In this document: positions 6,605 to 12,175 of the stretch, in pieces
How positions within the stretch are numbered: position 1 is the stretch's first letter
Layout of the letters: each line of letters begins with the position of its first letter
Origin: an uncultured Dorea sp.
GTDB taxonomy: Bacteria; Bacillota; Clostridia; Lachnospirales; Lachnospiraceae
Reading direction: 5' to 3'
Assembly: GCA_910584575.1 (NCBI GenBank)
Contig: CAJUBG010000077.1
Span: forward strand, 1-12,175
Length of the DNA: 12,175 nt
Position numbers and translations under genes: made by a program
The notes under the pieces: model-generated
Databases searched by the model: none
What the model saw: only the letters and a program-made list of their open reading frames with translations
Told to the model about the DNA's origin: nothing

Positions 6605-7838
6605 TCTGGGTCTTAAGGTATTAGCCTTTTTTAGCGCAGTTTTGATGTGGTTTGTTGTGGTTAATATCGATGATCCGGTGACAGATAAGACATATACCGG
6701 AATTCCGGTGAGTGTGATAAACGAAGAAGTTGTGACAACGACTAACAGGACATACCAGATTGTGGACAATACCCAGGAGGTTATGGTTACGGTCAGCGCC
6801 AACCGGTCTGTTCTGAATAAGATCAGGTCAGAGGATATTGTGGCAGTTGCGGATATGAAGGAGTTGAGCCTGGGCACTCAGATTCCTATCGAGGTATCCA
6901 TACCTGGATATAAGTATGAGAAGGCGTATTCATCGCCGGTAAATCTTCAGGTCAAGATTGAAGATGAGGCAAAGAATAATTTCCCGATTACGCCGTCTAC
7001 CATCGGTACGGTTCGGGAGGGATATGTACTTGGAGACTTGAAGCCCAATCCGGAGAAGGTGACGCTGCGCGGTCCTAAGTCAGTCATTGACAGTATCAGC
7101 AGGGTGGTTGCAGAGGCAAATGTATCGGGATTGTCAGAGAATGCGGATATAGAGGGAAGGCTGATCTTATACGATGCCAATAACAACGTAATTGATCAGA
7201 CACTTCTTGCCAATAACCTTGGGAAAGACGGAGTCAGCGTCCGTGTTACCCTGCACCAGATCAGAAGTGTTCCCGTAAAGCCGGATACCTCAATGATCAC
7301 GGCGGCAACGGGATGCAAGGTCAGCTCTGTCACCGTAGAGCCGCGGGAGGTCCGCGTGACGGGTGAGGAGGAGGATCTGGATAAGCTGGACGAGATCGAG
7401 ATACCGGCAGAGGACCTTACTATTTCTGATTTGTCAGAGAGGACGGAGAAGATTATTGATATATCTGCGTATCTTCCGGACGGAGTGACGTTGGTGGAGG
7501 AGAATGCAAGAAGCGTGGTGCTGACTATCCAGATTGAACAGCCGGGTGTGAAGAATTATGAGGTGTCAACCAGTTCCATAACCGTAAATAATCTTGCGGA
7601 GGATTTGGAGTTGAGCTACGGTGCAGTGGATCTGGAGATTCAAGTCAGAGGTCCGGCGGAGGCTCTGAAGGTATTCACGGTGGCAAAGAAGGTGAGTATT
7701 GACCTTAAGAATTACGAGACGCCGGGGACCTATCTTGTTCCGGTGGTTGTAGAGCTTCCGGAGGGGTGTACGCTGGTAGACAGTGAGGAAGTTGAGATTA
7801 TATTAGAGAAAAAGACGGAGGATGAGCAAGAAGAATAA
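6582..7838 (+). CDS. cdaR: CdaA regulatory protein CdaR (YbbR domain protein)
   Basis: Membrane-anchored partner of the diadenylate cyclase; in B. subtilis and Listeria it binds CdaA and alters its activity. From the ATG at 6582 the protein has 418 residues, with one N-terminal membrane helix (about 10-28) and a large extracytoplasmic part. Four YbbR-type repeats are readable at about 35-125, 135-225, 228-318 and 325-408, each with a V-x-V-x-G/A-type strand followed by a helix (SANRSVLNKI, RGPKSVIDSI, TGEEEDLDKL, RGPAEALKVF). The C-terminus is acidic. A TTG at 6552 would add ten residues, but the ATG is preferred because AAAGGAAGG (6566-6574) sits seven bases before it. It overlaps cdaA by 23 bases. 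HPr follows after 12 bases. Confidence 0.93.
   Translation: MRRRLTANLGLKVLAFFSAVLMWFVVVNIDDPVTDKTYTGIPVSVINEEVVTTTNRTYQIVDNTQEVMVTVSANRSVLNKIRSEDIVAVADMKELSLGTQIPIEVSIPGYKYEKAYSSPVNLQVKIEDEAKNNFPITPSTIGTVREGYVLGDLKPNPEKVTLRGPKSVIDSISRVVAEANVSGLSENADIEGRLILYDANNNVIDQTLLANNLGKDGVSVRVTLHQIRSVPVKPDTSMITAATGCKVSSVTVEPREVRVTGEEEDLDKLDEIEIPAEDLTISDLSERTEKIIDISAYLPDGVTLVEENARSVVLTIQIEQPGVKNYEVSTSSITVNNLAEDLELSYGAVDLEIQVRGPAEALKVFTVAKKVSIDLKNYETPGTYLVPVVVELPEGCTLVDSEEVEIILEKKTEDEQEE
7777..7804 (+). promoter_or_regulatory. Possible internal promoter for the HPr gene
   Basis: TAGACA (7777-7782, 5/6) and TATATT (7799-7804, 5/6) are separated by 16 bases within the last codons of cdaR. Transcription would start near 7811, 40 bases before HPr. 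A private promoter would suit the usually high level of HPr, but such pairs also occur by chance. Confidence 0.35.
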
Positions 7839-7850
7839 ACGGAGGAGACT

Positions 7851-8114
7851 ATGGTTAAGCAAAGAGTTAGGATTACGAACCCCACCGGACTGCATCTGAG
7901 ACCGGCAGGAATCTTCTGCAATACAGCAAGTAATTTCAAGTGCAAGGTAACGTTTGAGTATGACAATACCATTGCCAACGCAAAGAGCGTGCTGAGTGTG
8001 CTTGGAGCCTGTATCAAGAAGGGTGACGAGATAGAGCTGATCTGCGAGGGTGAGGACGAAGAAGCTGCATTGAGCAAGATGGTGGCCGCCATAGAGGGCG
8101 GACTCGGTGAATGA
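7851..8114 (+). CDS. ptsH: Phosphocarrier protein HPr
   Basis: Small cytoplasmic phosphate carrier of the sugar phosphotransferase system: it takes phosphate from enzyme I on His15 and passes it to EIIA proteins. The 87 residues are the standard length. The active-site motif TGLHLRPAG holds His15 and Arg17. Ser46 is present in NAKSVLSVLG (43-52), the site phosphorylated by HPr kinase in Gram-positives to trigger CcpA-dependent catabolite repression; the intact His15 separates it from Crh. The ribosome binding site is GGAGGAG (7841-7847). Unusually for ptsH, no enzyme I gene follows: a strong terminator comes next, and the gene is last in the cdaA-cdaR unit, 12 bases after cdaR. The symbol follows the family; a second HPr elsewhere in the genome is possible. 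Confidence 0.93.
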   Translation: MVKQRVRITNPTGLHLRPAGIFCNTASNFKCKVTFEYDNTIANAKSVLSVLGACIKKGDEIELICEGEDEEAALSKMVAAIEGGLGE

Positions 8115-8131
8115 TGGAATAAGTGAAGGAA

Positions 8132-8180
8132 AAAGAGGCTGCTGCACTAAGGAAAAATGACAAGTGCAGCAGTCTCTTTT
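8132..8180. terminator. Bidirectional rho-independent terminator between HPr and the debranching enzyme
   Basis: AAAGAG (8132-8137), G (8138) and CTGCTGCACT (8139-8148) pair with AGTGCAGCAG (8163-8172), T (8173) and CTCTTT (8174-8179). The stem has 17 positions including one G-T pair, with a 14-base loop. The right arm ends in a short T run, and on the other strand the left arm also gives a T run (CTCTTTTTCCTT). It can therefore end both convergent transcripts. Confidence 0.9.
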
Positions 8181-8225
8181 CGTATACCCAAGGGCACACC
8201 GTAATGCATACCCTTCGAGTACTAT

Positions 8226-10361
8226 TTATTCACCTAACACGACCATAAGGCTTCTGGGACGCACGGTGATACGATCACTATACAGAGGATAGGGCTTCTG
8301 GGCCTCCTCCCAGGTATCCACAACGATTTTCCAACACATAGATATGGGAAGCGCCGGCAGAGTAACCTCAACCTCCTCCCAGTATGCGTTGGAGGCCACA
8401 TAGATGAACTGTGGACCAGAGCTTTTTTCCTGTCCTGTGAACATGACGCCGATGTATCTGTCGTAATCTGCGAAATGTTCACACCAGGGTGTGACTCCGT
8501 GGAAGCTGATATCCGGAAAACCGTTTACGCCGTTGCTTACATTGGTGCGCAAAAGCCGGTGGGTTTTGCGGAAGTGAATCATGTATTTGAAGAACTCGAA
8601 CATATCCCGATTCTTCTCCAACAGCCGCCAGTCGAGCCAGGAGGTGATATTATCCTGGCAGTAGGAATTATTGTTGCCGAACTGGGTATTGCAGAATTCG
8701 TCTCCTGCAAGAAACATGGGGATGCCGCGGCTGCACATGAGGATTGCGAAGGCATTGCGGATCATCCTCCTCCTGAGAGTCAGGATATCAGGGTCGTCTG
8801 TATCACCCTCGGCGCCGCAGTTCCAGCTATGGTTGTCGTTGGCGCCGTCAGTGTTGTTCCAGCCGTTCTTTTCATTGTGCTTCTCATTGTATGAGTACAG
8901 GTCATAAAGGGTAAAGCCGTCGTGACAGGTGATAAAGTTCACGGAGGCGTTTCCTCTGGTATCAATCTCGTAAATATCGTGGGAGCCTACAATCCTTAAG
9001 GCCGCAGCCTGAGCCATACCTCCGTCGCCCTTGAGGTATCGCCGCATATCGTCTCGGTATCTGCCGTTCCATTCCGCCCAACGGTTCCAGGACGGGAAGG
9101 TACCCACCTGGTAAAGCCCGTCTGCGTCCCAAGCCTCTGCGATGAGCTTCACATCTCCAAGGATTGGGTCAAAAGCAAGGGCTTGCAGGAGGGGCGGCTG
9201 TTTCATGGGCGATCCGTCCTCGTTGCGGCCCAGGATGGACGCAAGGTCAAAGCGGAAGCCGTTTACCCTATAAGTATTGACCCAGTATCGCAGGCAGTCC
9301 AGGATCATCTGGCGGACGATGGGGTGGTTGCAGTTCAGGGAGTTGCCGCATCCGCTAAAATTATAGTAATATCCCTCTGGCGTCAGCAGGTAGTAGATGT
9401 TGTTATCAAATCCCTTGAAGGAAAAGAAAGGACCGTGCTCGTTCCCCTCTGCCGTGTGATTGAATACCACGTCTAAGTAAACCTCGATACCGTGCTGATT
9501 GAATACCTGGATCAGATGCTTCAGCTCGTTGCCTTCCCGGTTATGCTCACGGTAGGAGGAATAACTGGTGTTGGGAGAAAAAAAGCTGACCGTGTTGTAG
9601 CCCCAGTAATTGTAAAGCTTTTCCCCGTCTACCTCCCGATAGTCCTGCATTTCGTCAAATTCAAAAATAGGCATCAGCTCGACCACATTGACACCAAGCT
9701 CAAGAAGATGGGGGAGTTTTTCTAAAAGCCCGTCAAAAGTTCCTGGATGGAGTACGCCGGACGAGCCGTGTTTGGTAAATCCACGCACATGGAGTTCGTA
9801 TATGATGAGATCCTCGGTAGGAAGAAGGGGAGGCGCAATGCTGCCCCAGTCGAAATCATCCTTTACCACGCGGGCCTTATAGTGCTGTCCGCGGGGGGAG
9901 GAGTCACCCCACTGGCTCTGGCCGGAGACTGCGCGGGCATAAGGGTCCAGAAGGTACTTGTTCTTATTAAAAATCAACCCTTTTTCCGGCTCGTAAGGCC
10001 CGTCCACCCGATAGGCGTACTCAAAATCTTCGATGTTCAGCTTGAACACGATCATGGAGTACACATTGCCGATTCGGTAGTGCTTCGGGAACGGCAGGAT
10101 GGCGAAGGGCTCCTCCTCGGCCCGATGGAAAAGAAGTAATTCTATGGAGGTGGCGCCGTGGGAATATACGGTGAAGTTGACGCCTCCTGGTATGGCCGTG
10201 GCGCCGTTAATCTCGTAGAAGCCGGGGCGCACCTCAAAACCGCTGATGTAATCCATGGGAACCAGATGGATGGTGCGGGGGAGTCCGAAATTCGTAGCCT
10301 TGTCTGCCGGCTGTTCTTGCGGCGCCGTGTGTGTACTGGTAATTGGTTCGCTGTTGCTCAT
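8226..10361 (-). CDS. glgX: Glycogen debranching enzyme / isoamylase, GlgX type (GH13)
   Basis: Hydrolyses alpha-1,6 branch points of glycogen or limit dextrins in the cytoplasm. The 711 residues fit the GlgX/isoamylase group (GH13 subfamily 11-like), and no signal peptide is present. An N-terminal CBM48-like beta domain (about 40-125) leads into the catalytic barrel. The GH13 regions are intact: DVVFNH at 297-302, GFRFD with nucleophile Asp372, LIAEAWD with acid/base Glu409, and FITCHD with His480/Asp481. NYWGYNT at 251-257 is typical of debranching isoamylases rather than pullulanases. The ATG is supported by AAGGAGG (complement of 10368-10374) six bases upstream. It stands alone, without glgP or other glg genes, and converges with HPr. 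Whether natural substrates are glycogen or imported dextrins cannot be read from the sequence. Confidence 0.93.
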   Translation of the reverse strand: MSNSEPITSTHTAPQEQPADKATNFGLPRTIHLVPMDYISGFEVRPGFYEINGATAIPGGVNFTVYSHGATSIELLLFHRAEEEPFAILPFPKHYRIGNVYSMIVFKLNIEDFEYAYRVDGPYEPEKGLIFNKNKYLLDPYARAVSGQSQWGDSSPRGQHYKARVVKDDFDWGSIAPPLLPTEDLIIYELHVRGFTKHGSSGVLHPGTFDGLLEKLPHLLELGVNVVELMPIFEFDEMQDYREVDGEKLYNYWGYNTVSFFSPNTSYSSYREHNREGNELKHLIQVFNQHGIEVYLDVVFNHTAEGNEHGPFFSFKGFDNNIYYLLTPEGYYYNFSGCGNSLNCNHPIVRQMILDCLRYWVNTYRVNGFRFDLASILGRNEDGSPMKQPPLLQALAFDPILGDVKLIAEAWDADGLYQVGTFPSWNRWAEWNGRYRDDMRRYLKGDGGMAQAAALRIVGSHDIYEIDTRGNASVNFITCHDGFTLYDLYSYNEKHNEKNGWNNTDGANDNHSWNCGAEGDTDDPDILTLRRRMIRNAFAILMCSRGIPMFLAGDEFCNTQFGNNNSYCQDNITSWLDWRLLEKNRDMFEFFKYMIHFRKTHRLLRTNVSNGVNGFPDISFHGVTPWCEHFADYDRYIGVMFTGQEKSSGPQFIYVASNAYWEEVEVTLPALPISMCWKIVVDTWEEAQKPYPLYSDRITVRPRSLMVVLGE

Positions 10362-10507
10362 ATCATGCCTCCTTGTATTTTCTGCATTTTTCTATAAGTT
10401 ATATCGGCATTTTTTTTAGAAATCATTAGGACGGCTTTCCTGCCATGGTATTTGACAAGAAAAAAAGGATGGGTTAGACTGTATGTATCAGAAAGAAGGT
10501 GTGAGAG
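10362..10507. promoter_or_regulatory. Divergent intergenic region between the debranching enzyme and cellulase genes
   Basis: This AT-rich gap must carry both outward promoters. The cellulase side has a clear one (entered separately). On the debranching side a possible -10 TATAAC lies on the minus strand at 10398-10403, but its -35 is poor. An A/T run (TTTTTTTT, about 10411-10418 on the plus strand) lies just upstream of it. No catabolite response element matching the usual consensus was seen by eye. Confidence 0.45.
10452..10480 (+). promoter_or_regulatory. Promoter of the GH5 cellulase gene
   Basis: A perfect -35 box TTGACA (10452-10457) is followed after 17 bases by TAGACT (10475-10480, 4/6). 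Transcription would start near 10487, so the leader is only about 20 bases, carrying the AAGGTG ribosome binding site just before the ATG at 10508. Confidence 0.6.
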
Positions 10508-12019
10508 ATGAGAAAGTTTAGAAGAAAGGGGCTCATGTTTGTGTTATGTGCAGTTCTCCTTCTGGCGGTTCAGAGCTGTGTAACGGGATGCGGCGGAAAG
10601 AAGGAAGAAGGCACGCCCAGGAAGCAGGAGGAGGAAAAGCGTGACGCGGCAGAGGAGGCCGGGGACAAGGCGGCAAAGGAGACAGAGCAAGAAGTAAAGC
10701 AGGAGAGCAGGATTGCGTCCCCGTCCGTGACAGGGGCTCTCCATGTGGAGGGGACGAAGCTTTGCGGAAGCGGCGGTGAAGCCGTACAGCTTCGGGGAAT
10801 CAGCACCCATGGCCTGGCCTGGTTTCCGGACTATATCAATGGGGACTGTTTCGCTCAGTTACATAGTGAGTGGAAAGCGAATGTGATGCGTCTTGCCATG
10901 TATACGGCTGAGAACGGCGGGTACTGCGCAGACGGCGATAAGGAATATTTGAAAGGGCTGATACGCGACGGAGTGCGGTATGCCACAGAGCAGGATATGT
11001 ATGTGATCATTGACTGGCATATTTTATCAGACAACAACCCGAATATCCATCTTGAGGAGGCGAAAGCCTTTTTTGCAGAGATATCCGCGGAGTATGCAGA
11101 CGCGGACAATGTGCTGTATGAGATCTGTAATGAGCCGAACGGGGGCACGGGATGGGCCGATATCAAGTCCTACGCCCAGGAGGTGATTCCGGTAATCCGC
11201 GCCAATGATAAGAAAGCTGTGATTATCGTAGGCACACCTAACTGGTCCCAGTTTGTAGACCAGGCGGCGGCTGACCCGATCACAGGATATGATAATCTGA
11301 TGTATACACTCCATTTCTATGCGGCGACCCACAAGGACGACCTGCGCGGCAAGATGGCGGCTGCCATTGACGCAGGGCTTCCGATCTTTGTGACGGAGTA
11401 CGGGATCTGCGACGCAAGCGGAAACGGCGCTATTGACATAGAGCAGGCCAACCAGTGGGTGGATTTGATGGATCAGTATGGGGTGAGCTATGTGGCGTGG
11501 AACCTGTCCAACAAGGATGAAAGCTCGGCTATGCTTCTAAGCTCATGCGGCAAAGTCAGCGGTTTTACCCAGGAGGACTTAAGTGAGGCAGGGAAATGGC
11601 TGTATCAGATGTTGGCAGAGCGTCAGGGAGGAGAGAAGGTAAGCCAGACGGCAAATGAGCCGGCAGGCCAGGGCGAGGCAGCGCAAGGCTTGGAGGAGTC
11701 CGCATCAGGCGGCGAAGGAAGCCGGCTCGTGGTATGTGGTGATGTAGAAGCCTCTATGTACCTGAAAAACAGTTGGGAGGAGGAAGGAAAGCCTGTTCAT
11801 CAGTATGAGCTTACGGTGAAGAATACCTCGGACCAGGAATGTACAAGCTGGACGCTTTCTATCCCCTTTGAGGAGAATGTGTCTCTGAAGGAGGGGTGGA
11901 ACGGAGATTATTCGATTAAGGATGGGGCGGTACACATCACGTCCAAGGATTACAACGGAAGAATCCCCGCCAAAGGAGAGATTGGAGATGTTGGCTTTAT
12001 CGTGAAAATGGGGGATTAA
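10508..12019 (+). CDS. Lipoprotein GH5 endoglucanase with C-terminal cellulose-binding-type domain
   Basis: Predicted cell-surface beta-1,4-glucanase. The 503 residues begin with a basic N-region and hydrophobic core, then a lipobox VTGC with lipidation expected at Cys28. A charged Lys/Glu-rich linker (31-68) holds the enzyme off the membrane. The GH5 barrel covers about 75-372 and looks like the Cel5 (GH5_2) type: LRG at 95-97, Arg128, His171, acid/base Glu209 in YEICNEPNG, His269/Tyr271, nucleophile Glu297 in IFVTEYG, and Trp331. After a Gly/Glu/Ala/Ser linker (about 373-405) comes a 98-residue beta-sandwich domain resembling CBM2 (YELTVKNTS at 433-441, Trp448, WNG at 464-466, final GF at 496-497). 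The family assignment of that domain is less certain. It is a single-gene unit with its own promoter; the substrate could also be another beta-glucan. Confidence 0.92.
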   Translation: MRKFRRKGLMFVLCAVLLLAVQSCVTGCGGKKEEGTPRKQEEEKRDAAEEAGDKAAKETEQEVKQESRIASPSVTGALHVEGTKLCGSGGEAVQLRGISTHGLAWFPDYINGDCFAQLHSEWKANVMRLAMYTAENGGYCADGDKEYLKGLIRDGVRYATEQDMYVIIDWHILSDNNPNIHLEEAKAFFAEISAEYADADNVLYEICNEPNGGTGWADIKSYAQEVIPVIRANDKKAVIIVGTPNWSQFVDQAAADPITGYDNLMYTLHFYAATHKDDLRGKMAAAIDAGLPIFVTEYGICDASGNGAIDIEQANQWVDLMDQYGVSYVAWNLSNKDESSAMLLSSCGKVSGFTQEDLSEAGKWLYQMLAERQGGEKVSQTANEPAGQGEAAQGLEESASGGEGSRLVVCGDVEASMYLKNSWEEEGKPVHQYELTVKNTSDQECTSWTLSIPFEENVSLKEGWNGDYSIKDGAVHITSKDYNGRIPAKGEIGDVGFIVKMGD

Positions 12020-12028
12020 AAGCCCCCA
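12009..12028 (+). terminator. Short GC hairpin at the end of the cellulase gene
   Basis: TGGGGG (12009-12014) can pair with CCCCCA (12023-12028) around an eight-base loop that includes the stop codon. It is followed by A-rich rather than T-rich sequence, so as a terminator it is weak or non-canonical; it may instead protect the mRNA end. Confidence 0.35.
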
Positions 12029-12087
12029 AAAAATTATTTAAAAAATTTAAAAAATCTGTTGACAAATGCAAACCCTTGTAGTAATAT
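12028..12087 (+). promoter_or_regulatory. Strong tRNA promoter with an A-tract UP-like element
   Basis: A perfect -35 TTGACA (12059-12064) and -10 TAATAT (12082-12087, 5/6... ending in the conserved T) are spaced by 17 bases. Upstream are three A6 tracts at 12028-12033, 12040-12045 and 12049-12054, about one helical turn apart, the arrangement of UP elements at stable-RNA promoters. Transcription would begin near 12094. A small dyad, GTCC-N4-GGAC (12095-12106), lies at the start of the leader. Confidence 0.75.
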
Positions 12088-12120
12088 ATGTATTGTCCTG
12101 AGGGACACAAAACAAAATAA

Positions 12121-12175
12121 GCGACAGTGGCTCAGTTGGTAGAGTACGACCTTGCCAAGGTCGGGGTCGCGGGTT
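12121..12175 (+). tRNA. tRNA-Gly (anticodon GCC), cut off by the window end
   Basis: The cloverleaf is readable up to the T loop: acceptor 5' strand GCGACAG (12121-12127), D arm GCTC/GAGT (12130-12145), anticodon stem CGACC/GGTCG (12147-12151 and 12159-12163), and the loop TTGCCAA with anticodon GCC at 12154-12156. The T-stem 5' arm GCGGG begins at 12169. The 3' third, including the acceptor partner strand, lies beyond the window. It may be the first gene of a tRNA cluster. Confidence 0.92.

Noticed and set aside
8189..8216. Second hairpin (AAGGG/CCCTT) between the terminator and the debranching enzyme stop
   Set aside because: Only five paired bases with a 16-base loop and no T run; the strong hairpin at 8132-8180 is enough to explain termination.
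8475..8894. 139-codon plus-strand open frame within the debranching enzyme gene
   Set aside because: Antisense to conserved GH13 coding sequence, low-complexity Val/Ala composition and no supporting start signals.

Overview
The window looks like chromosome of a low-to-mid-GC Gram-positive Clostridia member, most likely a gut-type Lachnospiraceae. The basis is the gene families (an Mbl/MreB-type actin, RecD2, ComF, CdaA-CdaR and an HPr carrying both His15 and Ser46), the strong AGGAGGTGA-type ribosome binding sites, and a lipoprotein cellulase with a family-2-like cellulose-binding domain. Genus is inference. No mobile element, CRISPR array or phage gene is visible.

Layout. (1) 1-178 is a promoter and a long leader with a pair of 25-bp imperfect repeats. 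(2) 179-4121 is a tightly overlapped unit on the + strand: a rod-shape actin (MreB/Mbl), RecD2 helicase and a ComF-type phosphoribosyltransferase. (3) A good extended -10 promoter lies across the end of comF and starts a second + unit at 4180-8114: two membrane proteins of unknown function, the diadenylate cyclase cdaA, its regulator cdaR, and HPr. (4) A strong bidirectional hairpin terminator at 8132-8180 separates this from a convergent glycogen debranching enzyme on the - strand (8226-10361). (5) A divergent intergenic region (10362-10507) feeds the debranching enzyme and a + strand GH5 cellulase lipoprotein (10508-12019). (6) An A-tract-rich promoter then drives a tRNA-Gly(GCC) gene cut off by the window end.

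How the genes fit together. The second unit makes c-di-AMP at the membrane (CdaA with CdaR), and its two upstream membrane proteins are candidates for the same envelope/osmotic work. In Bacillus subtilis cdaA-cdaR is followed by glmM; here HPr, the PTS phosphocarrier and carbon-catabolite signal protein, takes that place. The debranching enzyme and the cellulase are carbohydrate genes with their own promoters.

Most of the window is ordinary housekeeping DNA. The parts most worth a second look are the two uncharacterised membrane proteins placed before cdaA, the HPr attachment to the cda unit, the repeated dyad in the mreB leader, and the lipoprotein GH5-CBM architecture. I saw no clear sign of a wholly new system.
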